The translations under genes were made by a program, and so were the position numbers. From Thermobifida halotolerans (lineage in GTDB: Bacteria > Actinomycetota > Actinomycetes > Streptosporangiales > Streptosporangiaceae): DNA of 64,000 bases. The notes under the pieces were generated by a model that did not search any database, was not told the origin of the DNA, and saw only the letters and a list, made by a program, of their open reading frames with translations. Each line of letters starts with the position of its first letter. Position 1 is the first letter of the stretch. Shown here in pieces: positions 54,124 through 62,301 of the stretch. The stretch spans positions 2,666,001 to 2,730,000 of the forward strand of contig NZ_CP063196.1 in NCBI RefSeq assembly GCF_003574835.2, given 5' to 3'.

Positions 54124-54196
54124 GGACTCAGCGCGTATTCAGCGCAGGTACCTACCACTGCCCATCGCCATTCGTAGACAACCACCGACGCACAAG

Positions 54197-54234
54197 AACG
54201 CCCCTTGGCCTGTCTGCGCAGGTCAGGGGGCGTT
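54197..54234. terminator. Hairpin terminator after the integrase remnant
   Basis: AACGCCCC (54197-54204) pairs with GGGGCGTT (54227-54234), with an inner CCTG/CAGG stem and a TTTCTC exit. This kind of terminator is common next to actinomycete integrases. Confidence 0.7.
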
Positions 54235-54252
54235 TCTCATGCTCACGGAAGA

Positions 54253-54555
54253 GTGGACCCCGGGCAAACCAACTACAACCCGGCCCAGCTCGCGACCAAG
54301 TTCGAAGCACTCCTCCGCGAGCTGCCCGCACCGACGGCACCACTCCCCCAGCGGAGGAGGCCCACGAAGAAGCCGGGCACCGCGAAGCGCCTCAAGCCCC
54401 ACGAAGTCAACGAGCTGATTGCCGCCTACCAAGCAGGCACGAACGTCTACACGCTGGGCGAACGCTTCGGCATCACACGGCAGACGGTGAGCGCCATCCT
54501 CAAACGCCACGGTGTTCGGACGCGATGGAACCGCCGGTCCGCGAAGCGGATCTGA
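54253..54555 (+). CDS. Short helix-turn-helix protein, resolvase-like C-terminus
   Basis: About 100 aa. Basic, Pro-rich linker (PLPQRRRPTKKPGTAKRL) followed by a clear HTH: LKPHEVNELIAAYQAGTNVYTLGERFGITRQTVSAILKRHGVRTRW-type sequence, as found at the C-terminus of serine recombinases and some transposases. No catalytic domain remains, so it may be a remnant rather than a working gene. A TTG at 54205 lies inside the terminator hairpin and is unlikely as a start; GTG 54253 has only GGAAGA close by. The upstream part (NYNPAQLATKFEALLRELP) is helical. Confidence 0.5.
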   Translation: MDPGQTNYNPAQLATKFEALLRELPAPTAPLPQRRRPTKKPGTAKRLKPHEVNELIAAYQAGTNVYTLGERFGITRQTVSAILKRHGVRTRWNRRSAKRI

Positions 54556-54665
54556 TGATCACCCACCAGGTTTCTGGTCTATGTCCGAGCGTGAGACCTC
54601 TCCCGATCCTTGTACACCGACACCGCCAGGAGGTTACACTTATTACAGTTAATGAGGAGGGTGAC

Positions 54666-55229
54666 ATGGCCACAACACTGAACAGAGTGGTGGAGGATAT
54701 CGCTCCGCTGGCGTCGGAAGAGCAGCGGGAAGCCACCCGAGCAGCGATCAGCCAGATCCTCAGCGACACAGCACAGGTGGCGCTGAGACTACCCGGCGGA
54801 GAAGAGTACCGACTCGACGGAGACGAACTACGCGCTCTCCGGGCGATCGCCCTTGCCAGGGCGAACGGCCAACGCGTCTCCGTCATCAGCCACGACGTGA
54901 TACTCAGCCCACAGCAGGCGGCAGAACTACTCGGCGTGTCCCGGCCCATGGTGTACCGCTTCATCGAGCGCGGCGATCTGACCGCAACACGTGTGGGCAC
55001 GCACTGGAGGCTGCTGACCGCGGACGTGCTCGCGCTTGCGGAGCGTCGAACGCGACTCGCCGACGGTGTTGACACCGGACTCGACCACGTTGCCCAGGCA
55101 ATGACTTCCTCGCGCCAAGGAACCGCAGCCAAGGATGGAGCGAAGGAGAGCTGGCGTGCAGCGACTCCCGAGCAGAAGGAAGCATCTTTGGAGCGGGTAC
55201 GTCGCAGGACAAGGGGCCGGCGTCAGTGA
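54666..55229 (+). CDS. Excisionase-type HTH protein, probable antitoxin
   Basis: A 187-aa protein. Residues about 1-75 are helical and polar; residues 80-125 (LSPQQAAELLGVSRPMVYRFI, then RGDLTATRVGTHWRLLTADVLAL) are a MerR/excisionase-like HTH_17 domain. The C-terminal 55 residues are basic and probably disordered (ERVRRRTRGRRQ). ATG 54666 has GGAGGG five bases upstream. It overlaps the PIN gene by 4 bases (GTGA), the usual antitoxin-first arrangement. GC content is clearly lower than average (locally near 58-60%). It should bind DNA, repress the pair and neutralise the PIN protein; this is inferred from gene order. Confidence 0.78.
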   Translation: MATTLNRVVEDIAPLASEEQREATRAAISQILSDTAQVALRLPGGEEYRLDGDELRALRAIALARANGQRVSVISHDVILSPQQAAELLGVSRPMVYRFIERGDLTATRVGTHWRLLTADVLALAERRTRLADGVDTGLDHVAQAMTSSRQGTAAKDGAKESWRAATPEQKEASLERVRRRTRGRRQ

Positions 55230-55765
55230 ACGATGGAGGTTCCCTTCTGGGTGTCGTACTGGACGCCAACGTCTACATTGACGCTGTCAGCGGCAACAAC
55301 CTGGAGGTTCTCGGTGACCCGCTGAAGTTCGACGGCATACCGTCACTTCCTCCCCGGCGGGTGCATCCAAGCCTGCACGTCCTCGGAGTCATCCGCGACG
55401 GAGGGATCTTGGGACGGGGATATGCCTTGGAGGTCAGCGAGCACATCCTCGCCATGGTCGATCACAAGCTGATCGGCGCAGGATGGATGGAATCGGATGT
55501 GAACACCTACATCGATCTCATCTGCGATCTGGCTGAACTGTCCGGAGGCGGCTACTACGGTGACGTCCCGCAGACGCAACATGACTGCGAGGACCCCGAG
55601 GACAATCTCATCCTCGACCTGGCTGCCTTCACCGATGCATCTCTGATCGTCAGCAACGACAGTGACCTGCTCGTTCTCGGTCGTCCGAACGGGTGGAAAG
55701 GTCGGGGCATCGTTTCTCCCGCCGACTTCACCAAGCGAGCCGAAGCCGCGATGCGTTACAGGTGA
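55226..55765 (+). CDS. PIN-domain protein, probable RNase toxin
   Basis: A 179-aa PIN-fold nuclease candidate. Acidic residues at the expected places: D13 in VVLDANVYIDA, E70 in LEVSEHILAMV, D120-D126 in HDCEDPEDNLILDLA and D145/D147 in VSNDSDLLVL. VapC-like toxins use such residues to bind Mg and cut tRNA or mRNA. At 179 aa it is longer than classical VapC (about 130). GTG 55226 overlaps the HTH gene stop. GC content is low for the genome. Together with the HTH gene it looks like a toxin-antitoxin module at the tRNA-Val end of the island. Confidence 0.82.
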   Translation: MNDGGSLLGVVLDANVYIDAVSGNNLEVLGDPLKFDGIPSLPPRRVHPSLHVLGVIRDGGILGRGYALEVSEHILAMVDHKLIGAGWMESDVNTYIDLICDLAELSGGGYYGDVPQTQHDCEDPEDNLILDLAAFTDASLIVSNDSDLLVLGRPNGWKGRGIVSPADFTKRAEAAMRYR

Positions 55766-55825
55766 GACGGTCACGCCGAAGGCACTAGCGGTTGCCCGCA
55801 CCGGGGCAATCGGAAGTTCCCTGGA

Positions 55826-55886
55826 GGAAAAAACGAGACGACCCTGCGAGGCGGCCGAAGGCCCCCGAGCAGGGTCGTCCCGAGTC
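55826..55886 (-). terminator. Rho-independent terminator of tRNA-Val
   Basis: On the minus strand GACGACCCTGC pairs with GCAGGGTCGTC (11 bp), with an inner GGCC/GGCC stem, followed by CTCGTTTTTTCC. It is a canonical terminator with a six-T tract, just after the tRNA gene. Confidence 0.85.
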
Positions 55887-55888
55887 CG

Positions 55889-55962
55889 TGGGCGCGAGAG
55901 GACTCGAACCTCCGACCGCCCGCTTGTAAGGCGGGTGCTCTGACCAACTGAGCTACACGCCC
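55889..55962 (-). tRNA. tRNA-Val (anticodon UAC)
   Basis: The minus strand folds into a full cloverleaf: acceptor GGGCGTG/CGCGCCC, D-loop AGCTCAGTTGGTCAGAGC, anticodon stem CCCGC/GCGGG with loop CTTACAA (anticodon TAC), and T-arm with GGTTCGAGTCC. The discriminator base is A and CCA is not encoded. It sits at one end of the low-GC island with the integrase remnant, a common integration target. Confidence 0.97.
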
Positions 55963-56026
55963 GTGCACCCGGATGCCCGACCGGGCGGGCATCCTCCCGC
56001 AGGGAGATAGTACCGGTTCAGGCGGG

Positions 56027-56362
56027 TCAGCGTCGCACGCGTGGTCCGGCCAGGCCGCTCAACACCCGGGACAGCGCCTGCTCCACCTCGTTGGTGAGGG
56101 CCGCGTCCACCCGGGGCGGCTCGACCGCGGACACCGCCTGCGGGCGGACCTCACCGCAGCCGTGGCACTCGATCTCCCCCAGACGGGAGATCAGGAACGT
56201 GGAACGGCAACAGCCGCACCGGTCCAGGTCCGCCTTCCAGTCCCGACTGACCAGGCAGTCCGGGCAGATCAGCACCTGGCGTTCCCGGCGGACCCCGCGC
56301 TTCCACGGCTCGCCGCCGCCCGCGGGATCGCTCGGCCGCGCCCCGCACAGGTAGCAGGGCAT
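56027..56362 (-). CDS. Small multi-zinc-ribbon protein
   Basis: A 111-aa protein rich in CxxC pairs: CYLCGA, CPDC, CGCC and CHGC, enough for two zinc ribbons. The C-terminus (about 75-111) is helical (RVDAALTNEVEQALSRVL). ATG 56362 has an ideal AAGGAG six bases upstream. It lies 21 bases downstream of the peroxiredoxin gene on the same strand and is likely cotranscribed. No named family; RNA or protein binding is possible. Confidence 0.75.
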   Translation of the reverse strand: MPCYLCGARPSDPAGGGEPWKRGVRRERQVLICPDCLVSRDWKADLDRCGCCRSTFLISRLGEIECHGCGEVRPQAVSAVEPPRVDAALTNEVEQALSRVLSGLAGPRVRR

Positions 56363-56383
56363 GGATTTCTCCTTCGGTTGTTC

Positions 56384-56845
56384 TCAGTCCAGCTCGACGA
56401 GCGCCTTGCGGTAGTCGTCGAGGTCGCGGCCCCGGGAGATCGGGTTGACGATCTTCCAGCGCACGACCCCCTCGGTGTCGACCAGGAAACTGCCGCGCAG
56501 CGCGACCCCCCTGGCGTCGTCGAAGACCCCGTACGCCTGGGCGACCGCGCCGTGCGGCCAGAAGTCCGACAGCAGCGGGAAGTCCACGCCCTCCTGATCG
56601 GCCCAGATCCGGTGGGCGAACATGGAGTCCACCGAGATTCCCAGCAGTTGGACGTCGCGTTCGGCGAACTCCTCCGCGCTGTCGCGGAGCTGGCGCAGCT
56701 CATCCTCGCAGATACCGGAGAAGGCCAGCGGATAGAACACCGCCGCGACCCTCGCGCGGCCCCGGAAGTCCGACAGGCGGACGGTCTGGCCGTGCTGGTC
56801 GGCGAGCTCGAAGTCGGGCGCGTACTGGCCAACCTCGATCGACAT
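56384..56845 (-). CDS. Peroxiredoxin, AhpE-like
   Basis: A 153-aa thiol peroxidase reducing H2O2 or organic peroxides. The peroxidatic Cys is in FYPLAFSGICEDEL (about residue 46), where the usual Thr of PxxxTxxC is Ser. Only one cysteine is visible, so it is a 1-Cys enzyme like mycobacterial AhpE and probably uses mycothiol/mycoredoxin for recycling. The N-terminus APDFELADQHGQTVRLSDFRG and the late RGSFLVDTEGVVRW are typical. ATG 56845 has AGGA about eleven bases upstream. Confidence 0.92.
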   Translation of the reverse strand: MSIEVGQYAPDFELADQHGQTVRLSDFRGRARVAAVFYPLAFSGICEDELRQLRDSAEEFAERDVQLLGISVDSMFAHRIWADQEGVDFPLLSDFWPHGAVAQAYGVFDDARGVALRGSFLVDTEGVVRWKIVNPISRGRDLDDYRKALVELD

Positions 56846-56953
56846 GGGTTCTCGATTCCTGTCCCGGCCGCGCGCCGCCCCGAGCGGGGGACGGCACGCG
56901 GCCCGTGTCGGGCTCCGACGTCCGCGGCGTCGACGGAGAGGAGCGCAGGATCG

Positions 56954-57385
56954 TCAGCGCTGTCCCCTGGGCAGCACGAGCCGGGTACCCGACCAGTCGG
57001 GTCCGGCGCTCACCGCGCTGGTCTGCGACAGTCCCGCGGTCGTCGCGGCTTCCGCGACGTCGCTGGGTGAGACGTGCCCCTCTCTCCCGGCCTTGGGGGT
57101 CAGCACCAGGATGGTGCCGCCGCCCTCGATCGTGGCGGACACGTCCACGAGCACGTCGGTGAGATCGTCCTCCTCGTCATCGCGCCACCACAGCAGTGCC
57201 GCGTCCACGACGTCGGGGTAGTCCTCATCGACCAGCTCATTGCCGGTGGCTTCGGCGATCGACCGGCGCAGCTGCTCGTCCACGTCGTCGTCGAACCCAA
57301 ACTCCTGCACCACCTGACCCGGTTTGAACCCGAGTCGTTCGGCCAGGCCGCGTTCGCTCTGCGCCTGGCCCGCGGTCGCGCTCAC
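56954..57385 (-). CDS. DUF3052 protein
   Basis: Conserved actinobacterial protein (143 aa). It begins MSATAGQAQSERGLAERLGF, then VVQEFGFDDDVDEQLRRSIAEATG, an acidic patch (WWRDDEEDDLTDVLVD) and GGTILVLTPKAGREGHVSPSDVAEAATTAGL, the DUF3052 pattern. GTG 57385 has GGAGGAGG eight bases upstream. In many actinomycetes this gene is next to aceE or a peroxiredoxin, as it is here. The Streptomyces/Mycobacterium homologues are linked to stationary-phase or cell-wall phenotypes, without a defined activity. Confidence 0.88.
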   Translation of the reverse strand: MSATAGQAQSERGLAERLGFKPGQVVQEFGFDDDVDEQLRRSIAEATGNELVDEDYPDVVDAALLWWRDDEEDDLTDVLVDVSATIEGGGTILVLTPKAGREGHVSPSDVAEAATTAGLSQTSAVSAGPDWSGTRLVLPRGQR

Positions 57386-57533
57386 GAAAAGTCCTCCTCC
57401 ACTTCGATGTCGCCCGTCTGTCACGGGCACGGCCGCGACTGGTCCCGTTTCCGGGGCGATCCCGCCGTTGCTGGCTAAGTTCACACGCTGGGTACCTGAT
57501 TCGTCAACGCGTGTTCGCTTGTGTGATCTGCTT

Positions 57534-57962
57534 CTACCATCCTGCCCCCTCCGCCGGACTCGTCAAGAACGACAACCGGATCTGGCGGTCGGGATTGTCG
57601 ATGTTCAGGTCGACAACGGCGACAGACTGCCACGTCCCCAGGGCGAGTTTCCCCGAAACCACGGGAACGGTGGCGTAGGGGGCGATGAGGGCGGGCATGA
57701 CGTGCGAGCGACCGTGGCCGCGCGACCCGTGCCGGTGCCGCCATCGGTCGTCCGCGGGGAGGAGGTCGCCCAGACTGGCGAGGAGATCCTCGTCGGAGCG
57801 GGAGCCCAGCTCCATGATCGCCACTCCGGCCGTGGAGTGCGGGACGAACACGTTCAACAGTCCGTCTCCGCCGGTCTGCGCGACGAAGTCGGCGCACTGC
57901 GGGGTGATGTCGACGATCTTCTCGGATCCGCCGGTGTGCAGATCGAGCATTGTGGTCCGCAT
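57534..57962 (-). CDS. YjbQ/UPF0047 family protein
   Basis: A 142-aa trimeric protein of the YjbQ family: MRTTMLDLHTGGSEKIVDIT start, then NVFVPHSTAGVAIMELG, HRHGSRGHGRSHVMPALI with metal-ligand histidines, and VVDLNIDNPDRQIRLSFL. Some members have weak thiamine-phosphate synthase activity. ATG 57962 aligns with the family start; an earlier ATG (57980) is possible. Neither has a strong ribosome-binding site. It is divergent from the PhoD-like gene. Confidence 0.9.
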   Translation of the reverse strand: MRTTMLDLHTGGSEKIVDITPQCADFVAQTGGDGLLNVFVPHSTAGVAIMELGSRSDEDLLASLGDLLPADDRWRHRHGSRGHGRSHVMPALIAPYATVPVVSGKLALGTWQSVAVVDLNIDNPDRQIRLSFLTSPAEGAGW

Positions 57963-58139
57963 GCGGCAACGGTTACCCATGTTCGGACCGGTTGCAACCT
58001 CGTTTCCCCCTCGTCCGCTCCGGGCGGAAACGGAACGCCGACCGTTCCCGGGTCCCGGACTGGTCCGCCCCGCACGGAAGAGACCATACTCACGCCAGGG
58101 GCGGGGCGCCCCGAGACGATGTCGACGGCGGGAGAGACA

Positions 58140-59834
58140 GTGGGGAACGGACTGCGGCTCGGCCCGATGCTGCGCCACGTGAGTGAGACAACCGCCACGA
58201 TCTGGGTGGAGACCGACGCTCCCGGCACGGTCACGGTCAGCGCCGGGGATCTGGCCGCGCACGCCGACACGTTCGCGGTACACGGGCACCACTACGCCCT
58301 GTGCGAGATCGGGGGACTGCGGCCGGGGCAGTCCGTGGAGTACCGGGTGAGCGTGAACGGGGTTCCGGTGTGGCCGGAACCGGGCTCGCCGCATCCGCCG
58401 AGCCTGCTGCGCGCACTGGACCCCTCGGCTCCCCAGCGGCTGCTGTTCGGCTCCTGCCGCACTCCCACCGACCACGGCCCGGCCGCGGTGGCGCGCTACG
58501 GGGCGGACGTCCTGCGCGCCTACGCGCTGCGTCTGGCCGAGGCCCGCCGTGCGGCCGCTCCGGCCGCACCGGAACCCACCGCGCTGCTGCTCATCGGCGA
58601 CCAGGTGTACGCCGACGAGATCCAGCAGCCGATGCGCGAGTACCTGGCCGCCCGGCGCGCCCACACCCCGGCGCACCGGGTCCGCCCGCCCGACGACGAG
58701 GTGGTGTTCTTCGACGAGTACGCCGAGCTGTACCGGCTGTCGTGGAGCGACCCGGACGTCCGGTGGCTGCTGTCCACGGTGCCCACGCTGATGCTCTTCG
58801 ACGACCACGACATCCGCGACGACTGGAACACATCGGGGACCTGGCGCCGCCGGATCGCCGAGAACCGGTGGTGGCGTCCCCGCATCACCGCCGGACTGGG
58901 CTCCTACTGGGTCTACCAGCACGCGGGCAACCTCTCCCCGGAAGAGCGCGCCGCGGACCCGGTGTGGCGGGCGCTGCGCGACGGCGGGGACGGCGGCGCC
59001 GCCCTGGACGCCTTCGCGTGGCGGGCCCACGACGAACCCGACTCCTACCGCTGGAGCCACTCCCACGCCTTCGGCCGCAGCCGGGTGCTGATGGTGGACA
59101 CCCGGTGCGGCCGGGACGTCGCCGACGACCGCGCCCGCTCCATGCTCGGCTCCGCGGGCGGACGGTGGTTGGACGAGTCCCTGACCGGGGACGTGGACCA
59201 CCTGGTGGTGGCCAGCACCCTGCCGTTCCTGCTGCCGAAGGGCGTCCACTACCTGGAGGCGTGGAACGAGGCGGTGTGCGCGGGCGCGTGGGGCGAGCGG
59301 CTGCGCGGGCCGGGTGAGCGACTGCGCCAGCGACTGGACCTGGAGCACTGGGCGGCGTTCCAGCGGTCCTTCGCCGCGGTGTCGGAGGCGGTGCTGGAGG
59401 TGGCCGACGGCGGGCGCGGCACACCCCCGGCGAGTGTGCTGTTCCTCGGCGGGGACGTGCACTTCTCCTACCTGGCGCGGGCGCGGGCCCGCGGCCGACG
59501 GACGGACACGGTGATCGCGCAACTGGTCTGCTCTCCCCTGTGCAACTGGCTGCCGCCCGCGATGCGCCGCATGACGTGGCTGGCCGGACGGGCGGTCACC
59601 GGGCTGGGCTGCCGCGTGCTGGCCCGACTGGCGGGGGTGCGCGCCCCCGCCCTGGACTGGCGGCTCAGCGGCGGCCTCTGGTACGACAACGCCCTGGCCA
59701 CCCTCGTCCTGGACGGCCGCAGCGCCTCGGTGCGCTGGGAGCACTCCCCCACCGCCCGCGCCGTGTCGGAGGCGGACTCCGGGGTTCTTGCCCGGCCGCC
59801 GCTGCGGGACCTGGCCGCGCGCGTCCTCACCTGA
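58140..59834 (+). CDS. PhoD-like metallophosphatase
   Basis: A 564-aa phosphoesterase of the alkaline phosphatase D superfamily. After an N-terminal Ig-like domain (LRHVSETTATIWVETDAPGTVTVSAG) the metal site motifs are LLFGSCRTP, LLIGDQVYADE, LMLFDDHDIRDDW and FLGGDVHFSYLARA. There is no signal peptide, so it is probably cytoplasmic, unlike classical secreted PhoD. GTG 58140 has GGGAG six bases upstream; the in-frame ATG at 58119 lacks such a site. The substrate is unknown. Confidence 0.85.
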   Translation: MGNGLRLGPMLRHVSETTATIWVETDAPGTVTVSAGDLAAHADTFAVHGHHYALCEIGGLRPGQSVEYRVSVNGVPVWPEPGSPHPPSLLRALDPSAPQRLLFGSCRTPTDHGPAAVARYGADVLRAYALRLAEARRAAAPAAPEPTALLLIGDQVYADEIQQPMREYLAARRAHTPAHRVRPPDDEVVFFDEYAELYRLSWSDPDVRWLLSTVPTLMLFDDHDIRDDWNTSGTWRRRIAENRWWRPRITAGLGSYWVYQHAGNLSPEERAADPVWRALRDGGDGGAALDAFAWRAHDEPDSYRWSHSHAFGRSRVLMVDTRCGRDVADDRARSMLGSAGGRWLDESLTGDVDHLVVASTLPFLLPKGVHYLEAWNEAVCAGAWGERLRGPGERLRQRLDLEHWAAFQRSFAAVSEAVLEVADGGRGTPPASVLFLGGDVHFSYLARARARGRRTDTVIAQLVCSPLCNWLPPAMRRMTWLAGRAVTGLGCRVLARLAGVRAPALDWRLSGGLWYDNALATLVLDGRSASVRWEHSPTARAVSEADSGVLARPPLRDLAARVLT

Positions 59835-59849
59835 GGGTGGTCCCGGCGT

Positions 59850-59878
59850 CCGGGGGCGAACACCGGGCGGTCCCCCGG
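59850..59878. terminator. Convergent hairpin terminator
   Basis: CCGGGGG and CCCCCGG arms (59850-59856 and 59872-59878), with an alternative CACCGGG/CCCGGTG pairing, lie between the PhoD-like gene and pxpC. Confidence 0.5.
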
Positions 59879-59886
59879 TGTCGGCG

Positions 59887-60747
59887 TCACCGCAGGCGGC
59901 GAAACCGCAGGCGTGTTCCCGGGCGGGCCTGGGCGGCCCAGCGGAGGTCGGCGGAGACCACGACGGCGATCACCGGGTAGCCGCCGGTGACGGGGTGGTC
60001 GGCGAGGAAGAGCACGGGGTCGCCGTCGTGCGGGATCTGCAGCGCGCCGGGAACCATGCCCTCGCTGGGCAGCTCCCCGGCGCGGGCACGGGGCAGCGGC
60101 GGCCCCAGCAGCCGCGCGCCGACCCGGTCGGTGCGGTCGCTGACCACGTAGACGCCGTTCAGCAGGGTGTGCACGGCGTCGGGGGTGAACCAGTCGTGGC
60201 GCGGTCCCAGGACCACGCGCAACTCGACCTCGTGGCCGGGGAACGCGGCGTCGGGGGCGAGGTCGACGACGGGCGGGGTCGGCGGCGGCGCGCCCACCGG
60301 GAGCACGGTCCCCGGGGTGACCCTGTCGGGGCCGAGCCCGGCGAGGGTGTCGGTACTGCGCGACCCCAGCACCGGGGGCACGCTGACGCCGCCGCGCACG
60401 GCCAGGTAGCTGCGCAGTCCGCGGTCGGGAACGCCCACGCGCAACTCGGCTCCGTCGCGCAGGTGCAGGACGGTGTTCACCGCGGCGGCGCGCCCGTCGA
60501 CACCGACCGGTCCCGGAGCCCCGGTGACGGCCGCCGTCACGGCCCCGCGGGCGCGCACCCTCAGCCCGCCGAGGGTCGCCTCCAGGGCGGCGGCGCCGGG
60601 CGGGTTGGCCACCAACCGGTTGGCCAGCGCGTAGGAGACCGCGTCGGCCGCTCCCGACCGGCCGACACCGAGCGAGGCGTGGCCGACTCTGCCCGCGTCC
60701 TGCACCGTGGTGAGGACACCGGTCTCCAGCACCTCCAGTGCCGCCAT
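59887..60747 (-). CDS. pxpC: 5-oxoprolinase subunit C (biotin-dependent-carboxyltransferase-like)
   Basis: Part of the prokaryotic ATP-dependent 5-oxoprolinase PxpABC, which opens 5-oxoproline to glutamate (286 aa). AHS2/KipA-type sequence: LEVLETGVLTTVQDAGRVGHASLGVGRSGAAD at the start, LRSYLAVRGGVSVPPVLGSRSTD, then SNQMGYRL-equivalent DRTDRVGARLLGPPL and PSEGMVPGALQIPHDGDPVLFLADHPVTGGYPVIA. ATG 60747 has GGAGGGG about eleven bases upstream. Last gene of the pxpA-pxpB-pxpC order, 71 bases after pxpB. Confidence 0.92.
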   Translation of the reverse strand: MAALEVLETGVLTTVQDAGRVGHASLGVGRSGAADAVSYALANRLVANPPGAAALEATLGGLRVRARGAVTAAVTGAPGPVGVDGRAAAVNTVLHLRDGAELRVGVPDRGLRSYLAVRGGVSVPPVLGSRSTDTLAGLGPDRVTPGTVLPVGAPPPTPPVVDLAPDAAFPGHEVELRVVLGPRHDWFTPDAVHTLLNGVYVVSDRTDRVGARLLGPPLPRARAGELPSEGMVPGALQIPHDGDPVLFLADHPVTGGYPVIAVVVSADLRWAAQARPGTRLRFRRLR

Positions 60748-60818
60748 GCGTTCCGTCCCCTCCCTGTCCTGCCCCGGCGCGGCCCGGCCGGAGCGCGGGC
60801 GCGCGGGCGCCGTCCCCG

Positions 60819-61424
60819 TCACACCGGGACGAACCTGACCCGCACGCCGGGGCGCAGCAGTCCCGGCGGGTCGCGGTCGAGGTCCCAGACCACGGTGTCG
60901 GTGCGGCCCAGCAACTGCCAGCCGCCCGGTGAGCTGCGCGGGTAGACGCCGGTGAAGCCGCCCGCCAGGGCGACCGATCCGGCGGGCACCCGGGTGCGGG
61001 CCTCCGCCCGGCGCGGCACGTGCAGCCGGGGGTCGTCGCCCACGAGGTAGCCGAATCCGGGCGCGAACCCGCAGAAGGCCACGGTCCAGGTGGCCGAGGA
61101 GTGCGCGGCGACGACCCCGGACTCGCCCAGCCCGGTGGCCGCGGCGATGTCGGGCAGGTCCGCGCCGTCATAGCGCACCGGGATCTCCACCTCCTCCGCC
61201 GCGGCGAGGTGGCGGGGCCGGGGCCGCAGCGCGCGCACGGCGGCGGCGACCGCGGCGGTGTCGTGGCCGGGGCTGACGCGCAGCAGCACGGTGCGCGCGG
61301 CGGGGACGAGCTCTTCCACTCCCGGCGGCGGTTGCGCGGCGAGCGCCGCGTGCAGCGCCACGACCTCGTCGAGGTCGGCGACCTCGACGAGCACTCCGGT
61401 GTCGCCGCAGTCCAGGACGCGCAT
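60819..61424 (-). CDS. pxpB: 5-oxoprolinase subunit B (KipI/AHS1 family)
   Basis: A 201-aa AHS1-domain protein. MRVLDCGDTGVLVEVADLDEVVALHAAL start, PVRYDGADLPDIAAATGL, FCGFAPGFGYLVGDDPRLHVPRR and GSVALAGGFTGVYPRSSPGGWQLLGRT are the conserved blocks. ATG 61424 has GGGAGG upstream. It lies 15 bases after pxpA. With PxpC it forms the kinase-like part of the oxoprolinase; older annotation calls it an allophanate-hydrolase-like or KipI protein. Confidence 0.92.
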   Translation of the reverse strand: MRVLDCGDTGVLVEVADLDEVVALHAALAAQPPPGVEELVPAARTVLLRVSPGHDTAAVAAAVRALRPRPRHLAAAEEVEIPVRYDGADLPDIAAATGLGESGVVAAHSSATWTVAFCGFAPGFGYLVGDDPRLHVPRRAEARTRVPAGSVALAGGFTGVYPRSSPGGWQLLGRTDTVVWDLDRDPPGLLRPGVRVRFVPV

Positions 61425-61439
61425 CCGTTCCTCCCCGCC

Positions 61440-62207
61440 TCAGTCGCGTTCCAGGGCGAACGCCGCGATCCGCACGCCCGCGTCGGCCAGGCGCCGCGCC
61501 ACCTGCTCGGCGACGCGCACCGCGCCGGGGGTGTCGCCGTGCACGCACAGGGAGTCGGCCCGGACGCGCACCGGGGTGCCGTCGACCGCGGTGACGGGCT
61601 CGCCGTGGACGATCCGCAGGCAGCGTTCGGCGATCTCGTCGGGATCGTGCAGCACCGCCCCGGGCTGTCGGCGCGGCACCAGCGTGCCCTCGGGCGTGTA
61701 GGCGCGGTCGGCGAACGCCTCCCGCACGGTGCGCAGCCCCGCCTGCTCGGCCAGCTCCAGCCACCGCGATCCGGGCAGTCCCAGGACGGACAGTCCGGGG
61801 TCGTAGAGACGGACCGCCTCGACGACCGCGCGGGCCTGCTCCTCGTGGTGGACGATCGCGTTGTACAGCGCCCCGTGCGGTTTGACGTAGCGGACACGGT
61901 CCCCGGCGATCCGCGCGAAGGCGTCGAGCGCGCCGATCTGGTAGATGACGTCGTTGGTCAGTTCGCCGGCCGGCACGTCGATGAACCGCCGTCCGAAACC
62001 GGCGAGGTCGCGGTAGCCGACCTGGGCCCCGACGGCGACGCCGCGGCGGACGGCCTGCCCGCAGACCCCGCGCAGCACGGTGGGGTCCCCGGCGTGGAAG
62101 CCGCAGGCGACGTTGGCGCTGGTGACGATGGACAGCAGTGCCTCGTCGTCGCCGAGTTCCCAGCGACCGAAACCCTCACCGAGGTCGGAGTTGAGGTCGA
62201 TGCGCAT
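61440..62207 (-). CDS. pxpA: 5-oxoprolinase subunit A (LamB/YcsF family)
   Basis: A 255-aa NodB-barrel-like protein, the hydrolase-like subunit of PxpABC. Hallmarks: [54 protein letters not shown] and [17 protein letters not shown], ending [20 protein letters not shown] 62207 has AGGAAG upstream. First gene of the operon. The operon removes 5-oxoproline formed spontaneously from glutamine. Confidence 0.94.
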   Translation of the reverse strand: MRIDLNSDLGEGFGRWELGDDEALLSIVTSANVACGFHAGDPTVLRGVCGQAVRRGVAVGAQVGYRDLAGFGRRFIDVPAGELTNDVIYQIGALDAFARIAGDRVRYVKPHGALYNAIVHHEEQARAVVEAVRLYDPGLSVLGLPGSRWLELAEQAGLRTVREAFADRAYTPEGTLVPRRQPGAVLHDPDEIAERCLRIVHGEPVTAVDGTPVRVRADSLCVHGDTPGAVRVAEQVARRLADAGVRIAAFALERD

Positions 62208-62301
62208 CGGGGTCTTCCTGTTCGTGCGGTCGGTCGGGGCCGACGGCGCGTCCGCACCGTGCCGTCCTCCGCCCGGGAACCGCCCGGAGGACGGGACCGG
62301 G

